Shown: piece after piece, positions 9,215 through 17,862 of the stretch
Position numbering within the stretch: the stretch's first letter is position 1
Layout: every line of letters begins with the position of its first letter
Translations under genes and position numbers: made by a program
Assembly: GCF_004912275.1 (NCBI RefSeq)
Contig: NZ_STGY01000076.1
Coordinates: 208-64,207, forward strand
DNA length: 64,000 nt
From: Glycomyces buryatensis
GTDB lineage: Bacteria; Actinomycetota; Actinomycetes; Mycobacteriales; Micromonosporaceae
Direction: 5' to 3'
The notes under the pieces: model-generated
The model's input: the letters and a program-made list of their open reading frames with translations, nothing else
The model's database searches: none
What the model was told of the DNA's origin: nothing

Positions 9215-10495
9215 ATGCAACGTCGCAATCTCATGAAACTGGCCGCCGCCTCCGGTGGCGCCGCCCTCGCCGGACCCGCTTTGGCCGCGTGCACGACGAC
9301 TTCCGGCGGCTCCGCCGACGGCGAGCTCGCCCTTTGGAGCCAGGCCGCCGGCAGCCCCGCGGAGGTCGAGGTCACCGAGGCGATCATCAAGGACTTCAAC
9401 GGCTCCCAGGACACCTACAAGGCCTCGTTCGAACCGTTTCCGCAGGAGGTCTACAACGACACCGTGAACGCCGCGGCGCTCTCCGGCGACCTACCTGACC
9501 TGCTCACTGTGGATGGACCGAACGTCCCGAACTGGGCCTGGGCCGGGCACCTCCAGCCCCTGGACCTCTCCACTGAGCTCACGGACAAGTTCCTGCCCAC
9601 GGTGCTCGGGAAGTTCCAGGGCGAGCTGTACGCGGTCGGGCACTGGGAGGCCGCCTGCTCGATCTTTGCGCGGCAGTCCGTGCTCGACGCGGCAGACGTC
9701 CGCGTCCCGACGATGGAATCGCCTTGGACGCGTGAGGAGTTCGACGACGCGCTGCAGCGGGTCGTCGCCGACGGCGCGTACCAGTGGGCGATCGACTTCT
9801 CGACCGCCGACACCGGCGAGTGGTTCCCATACGCGTACTCGCCGTTCCTGCAGAGCTTCGGCGGCGACCTCATCAACCGCGACACGTACCTCAGCGCCGA
9901 AGGCGCGCTCAACGGGCCCGAGGCCCTCGCCTGGGGCCAGTGGTTCCAGGGCCTGTTCACGTCGGGTCTCGCCAATGTGGAGTCACCCGTCGGCGCCGAG
10001 GACTTCATGCAGGGCAAGGCCGCCATGGCCTTCCACGGCAACTGGGGCGCCCTCGCCGCCATGGACCTCTACGACGACATGCTGTTCCTGCCGCCGCCGG
10101 ACTTCGGCAACGGCCCCAAGATCGGCGGCGGCTCCTGGCAGTGGGCCGTCACCTCCACTGCGGACACTGCAGGCGCGACCTCGTGGCTGGAGACCGCGTT
10201 CTCGGACGAGTACGTCGCCGAGTTCTGCAACCAGACCGGGCAGATCCCCGCCACCGACGCGGCCGCGGAGCTCACCGAGCACTACGGCACCGACGGCGAT
10301 CTACGCATGCTGGTCGACTACTCGAAGGCCTACGCGGTGCTGAGACCCGAGACCCCGGCGTACACCGTGATCGCCTCGGTGTTCAGCCAGTACGCCGGCA
10401 ACATCGTCCACGGTGGCGACGTGCAGGAGGCGCTGGACGCGGCCGTCGCGGAGATCGACGCCGACATCGAGTCGAACTCCGGGTACGGGTTCTAG
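9215..10495 (+). CDS. Sugar ABC transporter substrate-binding lipoprotein
   Basis: This 426-residue solute-binding protein starts at ATG 9215 behind TTGGAGTG. The N-terminus QRRNLMKLAA resembles a twin-arginine motif and is followed by the lipobox ALAAC with C26, suggesting a Tat-exported lipoprotein. Although both belong to family 1, it is clearly diverged from the binding protein at 2011, so the two operons import different sugars. The following two permeases, glycosidase and sugar kinase point to a fructose-containing oligosaccharide. That substrate is inferred from neighbours. Confidence 0.9.
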   Translation: MQRRNLMKLAAASGGAALAGPALAACTTTSGGSADGELALWSQAAGSPAEVEVTEAIIKDFNGSQDTYKASFEPFPQEVYNDTVNAAALSGDLPDLLTVDGPNVPNWAWAGHLQPLDLSTELTDKFLPTVLGKFQGELYAVGHWEAACSIFARQSVLDAADVRVPTMESPWTREEFDDALQRVVADGAYQWAIDFSTADTGEWFPYAYSPFLQSFGGDLINRDTYLSAEGALNGPEALAWGQWFQGLFTSGLANVESPVGAEDFMQGKAAMAFHGNWGALAAMDLYDDMLFLPPPDFGNGPKIGGGSWQWAVTSTADTAGATSWLETAFSDEYVAEFCNQTGQIPATDAAAELTEHYGTDGDLRMLVDYSKAYAVLRPETPAYTVIASVFSQYAGNIVHGGDVQEALDAAVAEIDADIESNSGYGF

Positions 10496-10497
10496 CC

Positions 10498-11472
10498 ATG
10501 GCCTCGGCGAAACTCGCAAGCCGGGCATCGGCGAGCACCGAAGGGGCCGCTGCGGGGGCGGCCCCGCCCGGGCCGTCGCGGCCGCGCCGCCGCAGCTTCG
10601 CCCGCGCTGAGCAGCGCGCCGGGGCCGCCTTCGCGGTCCCCGGGGTCGCGCTCCTGCTCCTGTTCGTCATCGGCCCGGCCGTGGTGTCGCTGGTCCTCGC
10701 GTTCACGAACGCGCGGCTCATCTCCCCGACCCCGCCGGAGTTCGTCGGTCTGGAGAACTTCCAGCGGGCCTTCGGAGAAGACGCGACGTTCCACAAGTCG
10801 CTGCTGAACACGTTCCTGTTCGCGGCCGTGGTCGTGCCGCTGCAGGGCGGGCTCGGGCTGGTGCTGGCACTGCTGGTGAACCAGAAGCTGGCCGGGCGGA
10901 ACTTCTTCCGCACCGTGTTCTTCCTGCCGGTGATCACCTCGATGGTCGTGGTCAGCCTGCTGTGGCGCTTCCTGTACCAGGAGGACGGGCTGATCAACTC
11001 GGCCCTGTCGATGGTCACGGGCGGCGCCTGGGCGGGCCAGGCCTGGCTCGCGAACCCGTCGACCGCCATGGGCGCCATCGTGGTCATGAGCGTGTGGCAG
11101 GGCGTCGGATTCCACATGATCATCTGGCTCGCCGGACTCCAGACCATCCCCGAGGAGATCTACGAGGCCGGCGCCCTGGACGGCACCACGCCGTGGCAGC
11201 GGTTCCGGTACCTGACGCTGCCGCTGCTCAAACCCACGTTCGTGTTCGTGCTCATCACGATCACCATCGCCGCGATGAGCCTGTTCGTGCAGGTCAACAT
11301 CATGACCGCGGGCGGTCCGGTGGGTTCTACCAGCACCATCGTGTTCCAGATCGTCCAGAAGGGATTCCAGCAGCAGCAGATGGGCTACGGCGCCGCGCTG
11401 TCGCTGATCTTCTTCTGCATCGTGCTCGCCCTGGCACTTGTACAACGCCATCTGACGAGGGACAGGGATTGA
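10498..11472 (+). CDS. Sugar ABC transporter permease, MalF-like
   Basis: This 324-residue permease begins at ATG 10498, two bases after the binding-protein stop. The Shine-Dalgarno sequence is poor, which suggests translational coupling. A basic, alanine/proline-rich cytoplasmic tail of about 45 residues precedes the first membrane helix (VALLLLFVIGPAVVSLVLAF). The EAA loop reads YEAGALDGTTPWQRFRYLTL. It forms the membrane pore with the permease at 11475. Confidence 0.88.
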   Translation: MASAKLASRASASTEGAAAGAAPPGPSRPRRRSFARAEQRAGAAFAVPGVALLLLFVIGPAVVSLVLAFTNARLISPTPPEFVGLENFQRAFGEDATFHKSLLNTFLFAAVVVPLQGGLGLVLALLVNQKLAGRNFFRTVFFLPVITSMVVVSLLWRFLYQEDGLINSALSMVTGGAWAGQAWLANPSTAMGAIVVMSVWQGVGFHMIIWLAGLQTIPEEIYEAGALDGTTPWQRFRYLTLPLLKPTFVFVLITITIAAMSLFVQVNIMTAGGPVGSTSTIVFQIVQKGFQQQQMGYGAALSLIFFCIVLALALVQRHLTRDRD

Positions 11473-11474
11473 CC

Positions 11475-12377
11475 ATGGCCTCAACGACATTCAAGCCGCC
11501 TTCGAAGGCACGACGCGTTTGGACTTACGCTCCGATGACGGTGCTCGCCGGGTTCTTCCTGTTCCCGATCGTGTTCATGGTTGTCGCGAGCCTGAAGAAC
11601 GATCATCAGATCTTCGCGGACATGAACTCCTTCAAGGCGTTCCTGCCCACGGGCGACCTCTCTCTGGCGAACTACGCCGCCGTGTTCGACCGGGTGCCGT
11701 TCTGGCGCTTCCTCGGGAACACCCTGTTCGTGACCGCGATGGTCACCGGGTTCGGTCTGGTAGTGAACTCGATGTGCGGCTACGCACTCGCCCGGATGCG
11801 CTGGAAGGGCCGCGGACTCGTGTTCGGCCTCATCATCGCCACGCTCATCCTGCCGTTCGACACCACCATCGTGCCCTTGGTGTACCTGGTCGCGAACCTG
11901 CCGTGGGTCGGCTTCAACGGCCTCACGCCGGTACTCGAGTTGGGCTGGCTCAACACTTACCGCGTGCAGATCATCCCGTTCATCGTGAACGCCTTCTCGA
12001 TCTTCCTGTTCGCCCAGTACTTCAAGAGCCTCCCCAAGGGACTCGAAGAGGCCGCCGCGATCGACGGCGCGGGATGGCTGCGCACGTACTGGCGCATCAT
12101 CGTGCCGCTCTCCAAGCCCGTGTTCGCCACCGTCGCGATCCTGACGGTGGTCACCTCCCCGGCCACCTGGAACGCCTACCTGTGGCCGCTCATGACCGTG
12201 CAGAGCGAGGAGCTGCGGCCGGTCATGGTCGGCGTGCAGTACTTCTTCCAGCTCGACACCGCCTGGGGCGAGGTCATGGCCTACATGACCATGATCACAC
12301 TGCCGATGGTCATCGTCTTCCTCGTCTTCCAGCGCGCCTTCATTCAGTCCATCGCCAGCGCCGGGATGAAGGACTGA
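11475..12377 (+). CDS. Sugar ABC transporter permease, MalG-like
   Basis: This 300-residue permease starts at ATG 11475, two bases after the preceding stop. About six hydrophobic segments are visible. The EAA loop is EEAAAIDGAGWLRTYWRIIV, a close match to the MalG consensus. It lacks the long external loop seen in the permease at 4510 and has the normal family length. It is operon partner of the binding protein at 9215 and the permease at 10498. Confidence 0.9.
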   Translation: MASTTFKPPSKARRVWTYAPMTVLAGFFLFPIVFMVVASLKNDHQIFADMNSFKAFLPTGDLSLANYAAVFDRVPFWRFLGNTLFVTAMVTGFGLVVNSMCGYALARMRWKGRGLVFGLIIATLILPFDTTIVPLVYLVANLPWVGFNGLTPVLELGWLNTYRVQIIPFIVNAFSIFLFAQYFKSLPKGLEEAAAIDGAGWLRTYWRIIVPLSKPVFATVAILTVVTSPATWNAYLWPLMTVQSEELRPVMVGVQYFFQLDTAWGEVMAYMTMITLPMVIVFLVFQRAFIQSIASAGMKD

Positions 12378-12428
12378 ACTCCAGCCCCCTTGCACTGCAA
12401 CCGAACACCCTTACTAGTTAGGAAACCG

Positions 12429-13376
12429 ATGCTCAAGCTCGCCGACCACTGGGTCTGGGACTCCTGGTACGCTATCGACGACGACGGTCGCCACCACGTG
12501 TTCTTCTTGCGCGCCTCCCGTGCGCTGCAGGAGGAGGGGCGCCGCCACCTCCGAGCGTCGATTGGCCACGCAGTCTCGGACGACCTCGCCAAGTGGACAC
12601 TGCTGCCGGACGCGCTTGTGTTCGACGACGCGCCCGCTTGGGACGACCAGGCCACCTGGACCGGCTCAGTTGTGCGCGAGGACTCCGGCCGGTGGCGCAT
12701 GTTTTACACCGGCGTCTCACGCGGTGACGACGGTCGCGTGCAGCGGATCGGCTCGGCCGTGTCCGACGATCTGACCGTGTGGCATCGGCTGCCGGGCCCG
12801 CAGGTCGAGGCCGACCCGCGCTGGTACGAGCAGTTCACCGAGGGCTCTGGCTGGCACGACGAGTCCTGCCGCGACCCTTGGGTGTACCGGGACCCAGGCG
12901 GGGACGGCTGGCACATGACGTACACCGCCCGCGTCGACGGCCCCGAGCCCGCCCGCGAACGCGGCGTCGTCGGGCACGCGGTGTCCGCCGACCTGGAGAC
13001 GTGGGAAGTGCGCCCGCCGCTCAGCCGACCGGACGCGCTCGGGTTCGGGCAGGTCGAGGTCACCCAGCTGCACCAGGTCGACGGCCAGTGGCTGATGCTG
13101 TTCTGCTGCGGCCAGCGCGAGGCCGCCGACGCGCGCCGGGCGCTCGGAGAGTCCGGCGACAACTACGTGGTGCCCGTCGAACTCCCGCTCACGGGCATCG
13201 ACATCGCGAAGGCCCGACCGTTCGAGCACGAGAGCCTCTACGCGGCGAGACTGCACGACGTGGACGGCCAGACGGTCATCATCGGCTTCCGCAACATCGA
13301 GGACGGCGAGTTCGTCGGCGAGCTCACCGACCCGATCCCGGTGCACTGGGACGGCGAAAGGCTGGTCCGCAAGTGA
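12429..13376 (+). CDS. Five-bladed beta-propeller glycosidase, GH32/GH68-like
   Basis: This 315-residue protein has no signal peptide, so it acts on imported sugar. It shows clan GH-J signatures: HWVWDSWYA near the N-terminus (candidate nucleophile D11), ESCRDPWVY with the transition-state RDP (D149), and a candidate general acid E210 in GFGQVEVTQL. The first motif resembles the VWDSW of levansucrases more than the WMNDPNG of invertases. ATG 12429 lies behind TTAGGAAACCG. The fructokinase-like gene that overlaps its end supports a fructosidase acting on sucrose or short fructans. The protein is shorter than typical GH32 enzymes, which carry a second C-terminal domain. Confidence 0.75.
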   Translation: MLKLADHWVWDSWYAIDDDGRHHVFFLRASRALQEEGRRHLRASIGHAVSDDLAKWTLLPDALVFDDAPAWDDQATWTGSVVREDSGRWRMFYTGVSRGDDGRVQRIGSAVSDDLTVWHRLPGPQVEADPRWYEQFTEGSGWHDESCRDPWVYRDPGGDGWHMTYTARVDGPEPARERGVVGHAVSADLETWEVRPPLSRPDALGFGQVEVTQLHQVDGQWLMLFCCGQREAADARRALGESGDNYVVPVELPLTGIDIAKARPFEHESLYAARLHDVDGQTVIIGFRNIEDGEFVGELTDPIPVHWDGERLVRK

Positions 13377-14290
13377 TCGGCGTCGTGGGCGAAGCCCTGA
13401 TCGACCTCGAAGTCGCCCAGACCGACGCCCGGCATCCGATCGCGCACCCCGGCGGCAGCCCCATGAACGTCGCGGTCACGTTGGGGCGCTTGGGCTCCGA
13501 CGTCGCCTTCCTCGGGCGGCTCTTGAGCGACGCCTTCGGGAAGCTACTGCGGACTCACTTGACCGAATCGAACGTAGACCTGCGTTGGGCCGTCGATGCG
13601 GCGGAGCCGACGAGCCTGGCGATCGTTTCGGTCGCTCTAGGCGGTTCGGCCGGCTACGCCTTTCACGTCCAGGGCACCGCCGACTGGCAGTGGTCAGGGT
13701 GGGAGCTGCCGGCTGATCCGGACTTGGAGGCGGTGCACGCCGGTTCGCTGGCACTTGCTCTGGAGCCGGGCGGGGAAGTGGTCGGGCGGTGGCTGGAGGG
13801 GCTGGCCACCGGGACGACGATCAGCGTGGACCCGAATGTGCGCCCCGCGCTGCTGGGCGACCGTGACGGCTACCGCGACAACGTCGACCGGTGGATCTCG
13901 TTCAGCTCGATCGTGAAGGTCTCGGACGAGGACCTGGAGTGGATCTGGCCCGGCGCGGACCCCGACGAGCTGGCCGGGCGGTGGGTCGACAAGGGCTGCA
14001 AGCTGGTCGTGGTGACCCGCGGTGGGCGTGGCTCGCTGGCGCACTGCGGCGGCGAACGGTTCGAGGTGCCGACGGCGAAGACCGAGATCGTCGACACGGT
14101 AGGGGCCGGGGACGCCTTGAGCGGAGCGCTGCTCGACTGGCTGAGCCGACATGACCGCCTCGACCAGCAGGGCCTGGCGCGCCTGAGCGCCGATGAGGCC
14201 CGCGAGGCGGTCGAATTCGCTTCGCGAGTCGCGGCGATCACCTGCTCACGGGCGGGGGCGAACCCGCCGCGTCGTTCCGAACTCGACTGA
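13373..14290 (+). CDS. PfkB-family sugar kinase, probable fructokinase
   Basis: This 305-residue kinase starts at GTG 13373, overlapping the previous stop as GTGA. The ribokinase-family substrate signature GGSPMNVAV is at 27-35 and the catalytic block DTVGAGDALSG is at 241-251, with D247 as base. ATP-dependent phosphorylation of fructose released by the neighbouring glycosidase is the simplest role. Other ketoses or aldoses are possible because the family is broad. It is the last gene of the operon; an AT-rich promoter region follows. Confidence 0.85.
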   Translation: MIGVVGEALIDLEVAQTDARHPIAHPGGSPMNVAVTLGRLGSDVAFLGRLLSDAFGKLLRTHLTESNVDLRWAVDAAEPTSLAIVSVALGGSAGYAFHVQGTADWQWSGWELPADPDLEAVHAGSLALALEPGGEVVGRWLEGLATGTTISVDPNVRPALLGDRDGYRDNVDRWISFSSIVKVSDEDLEWIWPGADPDELAGRWVDKGCKLVVVTRGGRGSLAHCGGERFEVPTAKTEIVDTVGAGDALSGALLDWLSRHDRLDQQGLARLSADEAREAVEFASRVAAITCSRAGANPPRRSELD

Positions 14291-14393
14291 GCTGATCCGC
14301 ATAGAGATCAACTTGCGTATTAGCTTATGCATTCATTAATTTAACTTCATTAACTCTTGAAACCTTTCGAAGTCGAGAATTTAGGAGACGAAC
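14291..14393 (+). promoter_or_regulatory. AT-rich promoter region of the GH30 gene with TTCATTAA repeats
   Basis: The space before the GH30 gene is unusually AT-rich for this genome. It holds two copies of TTCATTAA at 14332-14339 and 14346-14353, which is 14 bases start to start and could be bound on adjacent faces by a regulator. A good ribosome site, TTAGGAGACGAAC, precedes ATG 14394. No -10/-35 pair can be assigned with certainty. Confidence 0.4.
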
Positions 14394-17336
14394 ATGCGCA
14401 GATTCAAAAGAAGGTCACTCCTGACTGTCGTACCGGGGGTGAGTCTCGCCGCCGCATTCACCTTTCAGGCCGCCGCACAAGCCGCATCGGGATCGAACGG
14501 CGATCGTGTGAAAGTCTGGCTTACGGACGTATCGGCAGACCAATGGGTCGCCAAGCAAAGGGGCATCTCCTTCCAGACGGGGCAGACATCGAACCCGCTT
14601 ACGATCAACGTCGACGACGGCGTCCAGTACCAAAGAGTCGAGGGATTCGGGGCCGCGATGACCGACTCCTCCGCCTGGCTCATCGATCAGCTCCCCGCCT
14701 CCAAGCGGAATCAGCTGATGGGGAAACTCTTCAATCCGTCGACGGGAATCGGCCTCAGTCTGCTCCGCACTCCGATGGGCGCCACGGACGTCAACGTGGG
14801 CGGGAACTACTCCTATGACGACATGCCGCCAGGAGAAGCAGACCCGACGCTCGCCAACTTCTCCATCGAGCATGACGTGCCGTACATCATTCCGGCACTG
14901 CAGCAGGCTCAGACGCTCAACCCGGACATCAAGATCATGGCCAACCCGTGGAGTCCGCCAGGGTGGATGAAGACGTCCGATTCCATGATCGGGGGAACGC
15001 TCAAAGACGAGTACTACACGACGCTTGCCGACTACTTCGTGAAGTACATTCAGGCATACAGTGACGCCGGCATCCCAATCTCATACGTTTCCCCGCAGAA
15101 TGAACCCATGGGCATCCCCACTTGGCCCGGCATGTTCATGAACGCTTACCAGGAAACCAGGCTGGTCGAGGAGATCGGCCGGGCGTTCGAGGCAAACGGA
15201 ATTTCCACGAAGATCCTCGCCTGGGATCACAACTGGGACGTGCCCTCCTACCCTGAGACGGTCTTCAACGATCCCGTCGCCTCCCAGTACGCCGTCGGAA
15301 CCGGGTGGCACATCTACAGCGGCAGACCGAGCCACCAGACGCTGACCCACAACGACTACCCGCACAAGGAGCAGTTCCTCACCGAAGCCACCGGAGGCGT
15401 CTGGCAGGCGGACAAGCAGGCAGGGTTCGAAGAAGCGCTCGACACCTGGGTCATCGGCACCATGCGCAACTGGGGCAACGGTGCGATGCTGTGGAACATC
15501 GCACTCGACCCCGACCGGGGCCCCCTCAACAGCGACACCAACGGCATCGGAGTGATGCGCGGCTTGGTCACCATCGATCCGACCAATGGGTTGGTCTCAT
15601 ACAACGAGGACTACTACGCGCTCGCCCACGCCAGCAAGTTCGTCCAGCCTGGAGCCCATCGGATCTACTCGAACAGCTTCGGGGACGGAAGCATCGAGAA
15701 TGTGGCGTTCCAGAATCCGGACGGGTCGAAGGCCCTGATCGTCTTCAACTCCGGGGACACCACGGAGACCTTCAGCGTTGCGGACGGAACCGAGTACTTC
15801 GAATACACCGTCGGCGCCGGCAACGCCCTCACCTTCACCTGGTCGGGGCCCACCCAGCACGGCAGCACCCCTGCGGCGACCAACGTTGTGGACCCGACGC
15901 ACGACTTCACGTTCGAGCCGGCCTCCGACCCGACCACCATCACCTACGACCCCGAACTGCTGCCCCTGCAGAACACCGTCGACAACGGAAGCAGCTTCCT
16001 GACGTACTCCTTCCCTGTCGGAGCCTCCATCCAGGCCGGGACGGCGCTGGACCGCAGCCAGTGGACCGTCACCGCTTCGAAGCATTCGGACGGCAATGAG
16101 GCCGCGAACGCCATCGACGGCGATACCGGCACCAGGTGGAGCACCGGCCAACGGATGAAGAGCGGCGACTGGTTCCAGATCGATTTGGGGAGCTCGACGA
16201 GTTTCAGCCAAATCGTTCTCGACAACGGCGAAGGAGACCGGTCCTTCGATCTCATCGGCAGGTACCAGGTGTACGTGTCGGATGACGGCGTCGACTGGGG
16301 CAGTGCGATCGCGAACGGCAACGGAACGATGGGAAAGACCGCCATCACGCTGCCGCCCCAGACGGCGCAGTACGTTCGGATCGTCAATACCGAAGTGCGC
16401 GGTTCGAGCGCAGAGTTCTTCTTCCCGTGGTCGATCGGTGAGATCGATGTGTACGGATCCTCGAGCGGGTCGATCGCAGCGCCGACTGCGGTATCGAACG
16501 GCCTCCAGCTGCAGCAGTGGACGAGCCCGGACGGCGCGGAGGTCGCCATCGTGTACAACGGGACCGGCAGCCGCCAGAGTTTCGCGGCGTCCCCCGACGG
16601 CTCGTACACCTACGAGCTTCCCAGCGGGACTTCAGCGATGTTCACCACCAAAGAATCGTCAAGCTTCCCGGCACCGGCCTTCGGCAGCATGACGCCGAGC
16701 GAAGGCATACCGGGCTACAAGGTCACGATCAGCGGCTCCGATTTCGGTGACAAACAGGGACTGGGTTCGGTGTGCTTCGGATCGAACCACGCAAGGATCG
16801 ACAGCTGGTCGGATACGAGCATCACCGTGTACGTCCCGAACGGGCTTCCCTCTGGGGCGGTCACGGTCGCTGTGAACGGCGCCAGCGGTGAGCCGGCAGG
16901 CGAGTCCTCGTTCACCGTCACCGGTCTCGGTACCGCGCTGCCGCGGACGGATTGGACCGCAACGGCTTCGGATGAGAGCCCGTGGCCCAGCGATGCGCTC
17001 GACCACATGCTGGACGCCGATATCGACACGCGGTACAGCTCTGGAACCGGGCAGTACAACGGCATGTGGATGCAGGTGGACATGGGACAGGCGCAGACGT
17101 TCAACAAGCTCGTGTTGGATGCCGGCGGCAGTGTCGGCGACTATACGCGAAGTGCTGACGTGTTCGTGTCTGCGAACGGGACAGACTGGACCAAGGTCTC
17201 CACCTTGACCGGGGACGGGGAGCAGGCGGTGCAACTGACGTCCTTCCCGACCCAGGCGGCCCGCTATATCAAGGTCGTCAATACCGGCAGCGCGGGCAGC
17301 TGGTGGTCGGTTGCCGAGTTCAACGTCTACAACTAA
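14394..17336 (+). CDS. Secreted GH30 glycosidase with two discoidin (F5/8C) domains and an IPT/TIG domain
   Basis: This 980-residue secreted protein begins with a basic signal peptide cleaved near AAAQAASG. The GH30 catalytic barrel covers about 40-450, with acid/base E237 in SPQNEPMG and nucleophile E331 in FLTEATGG. The family covers glucosylceramidase-, endo-beta-1,6-glucanase- and xylanase-type enzymes. A first F5/8C (CBM32-like) domain is at about 545-690, then a short beta segment (LQQWTSPDGAEVAIVY) resembling the side domain of GH30, then an IPT/TIG domain at 755-845 and a second F5/8C domain to the end. It is monocistronic, and its products may feed the transporters upstream. Confidence 0.9.
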   Translation: MRRFKRRSLLTVVPGVSLAAAFTFQAAAQAASGSNGDRVKVWLTDVSADQWVAKQRGISFQTGQTSNPLTINVDDGVQYQRVEGFGAAMTDSSAWLIDQLPASKRNQLMGKLFNPSTGIGLSLLRTPMGATDVNVGGNYSYDDMPPGEADPTLANFSIEHDVPYIIPALQQAQTLNPDIKIMANPWSPPGWMKTSDSMIGGTLKDEYYTTLADYFVKYIQAYSDAGIPISYVSPQNEPMGIPTWPGMFMNAYQETRLVEEIGRAFEANGISTKILAWDHNWDVPSYPETVFNDPVASQYAVGTGWHIYSGRPSHQTLTHNDYPHKEQFLTEATGGVWQADKQAGFEEALDTWVIGTMRNWGNGAMLWNIALDPDRGPLNSDTNGIGVMRGLVTIDPTNGLVSYNEDYYALAHASKFVQPGAHRIYSNSFGDGSIENVAFQNPDGSKALIVFNSGDTTETFSVADGTEYFEYTVGAGNALTFTWSGPTQHGSTPAATNVVDPTHDFTFEPASDPTTITYDPELLPLQNTVDNGSSFLTYSFPVGASIQAGTALDRSQWTVTASKHSDGNEAANAIDGDTGTRWSTGQRMKSGDWFQIDLGSSTSFSQIVLDNGEGDRSFDLIGRYQVYVSDDGVDWGSAIANGNGTMGKTAITLPPQTAQYVRIVNTEVRGSSAEFFFPWSIGEIDVYGSSSGSIAAPTAVSNGLQLQQWTSPDGAEVAIVYNGTGSRQSFAASPDGSYTYELPSGTSAMFTTKESSSFPAPAFGSMTPSEGIPGYKVTISGSDFGDKQGLGSVCFGSNHARIDSWSDTSITVYVPNGLPSGAVTVAVNGASGEPAGESSFTVTGLGTALPRTDWTATASDESPWPSDALDHMLDADIDTRYSSGTGQYNGMWMQVDMGQAQTFNKLVLDAGGSVGDYTRSADVFVSANGTDWTKVSTLTGDGEQAVQLTSFPTQAARYIKVVNTGSAGSWWSVAEFNVYN

Positions 17337-17382
17337 CGAATCGACGCCGGTGAAAGCGGACCGGCCTCGATCGCAATGAGCG

Positions 17383-17426
17383 CCGTGCGGGCGATCCCGA
17401 CCATGAAGTCGGCATCGTCCGCACGG
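17383..17426 (+). terminator. Long hairpin after the GH30 gene
   Basis: CCGTGCGG at 17383-17390 pairs with CCGCACGG at 17419-17426. The interior also pairs (GCGAT with ATCGT, CCGAC with GTCGG) around a CATGAA loop. No T-run follows, as is common for actinobacterial terminators. It lies 46 bases after the stop of the GH30 gene. Confidence 0.55.
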
Positions 17427-17456
17427 GACGCTCGGGTTCGGCCCCCCGGGTGAGGC

Positions 17457-17695
17457 GTGCTGTGTCTGGTCCCGTCTCTGTGGTGGTGGCCGGCGCTGCT
17501 CGTCGCGGCGGGATTGTTCTGGACCGGGCGTCGGCAGGCGAGGGCGGCCGTGGACGCCTTTTCGCACCTTGCCGAATCGGCCTACGACCTGCGGGGCGCG
17601 GCCCTCGCCCGGGAGCCCGGCTTCATCGTCGCCGAGTCCCGCTCCAGCCGGATGTGGGGGAGCAGGTCACGGCCCACCTTCGCAAACCCGTCTGA
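17457..17695 (+). pseudogene. Small membrane protein gene, apparently frameshifted
   Basis: From GTG 17457 the frame encodes a membrane segment (LWWWPALLVAAGLFWTGRRQ) followed by RAAVDAFSHLAESAYDLRGA, which looks like real protein. Downstream, a more protein-like tail, PDVGEQVTAHLRKPV, lies in the +1 frame and ends at 17695. The rest of the first frame is low-quality sequence. I read this as a small host membrane protein gene broken by a frameshift. It marks the left edge of the genomic island. I cannot name the family, and a sequencing error is an alternative explanation. Confidence 0.45.
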
Positions 17696-17862
17696 TGTAG
17701 GTGCCCCCGGCGCGGCCCGCGGTAGATCCAGTCGCGCAGATCATGTCATTCAGACGCCGCCCGTGAACGGCCCCGCTAGCCCTTCGTGGTCGGCTGCGGT
17801 TTCAAGATTTCCATGTGATTCGACCTTCGTTCCCTGAGGGATCCGAGAACACCCGACGCTGC

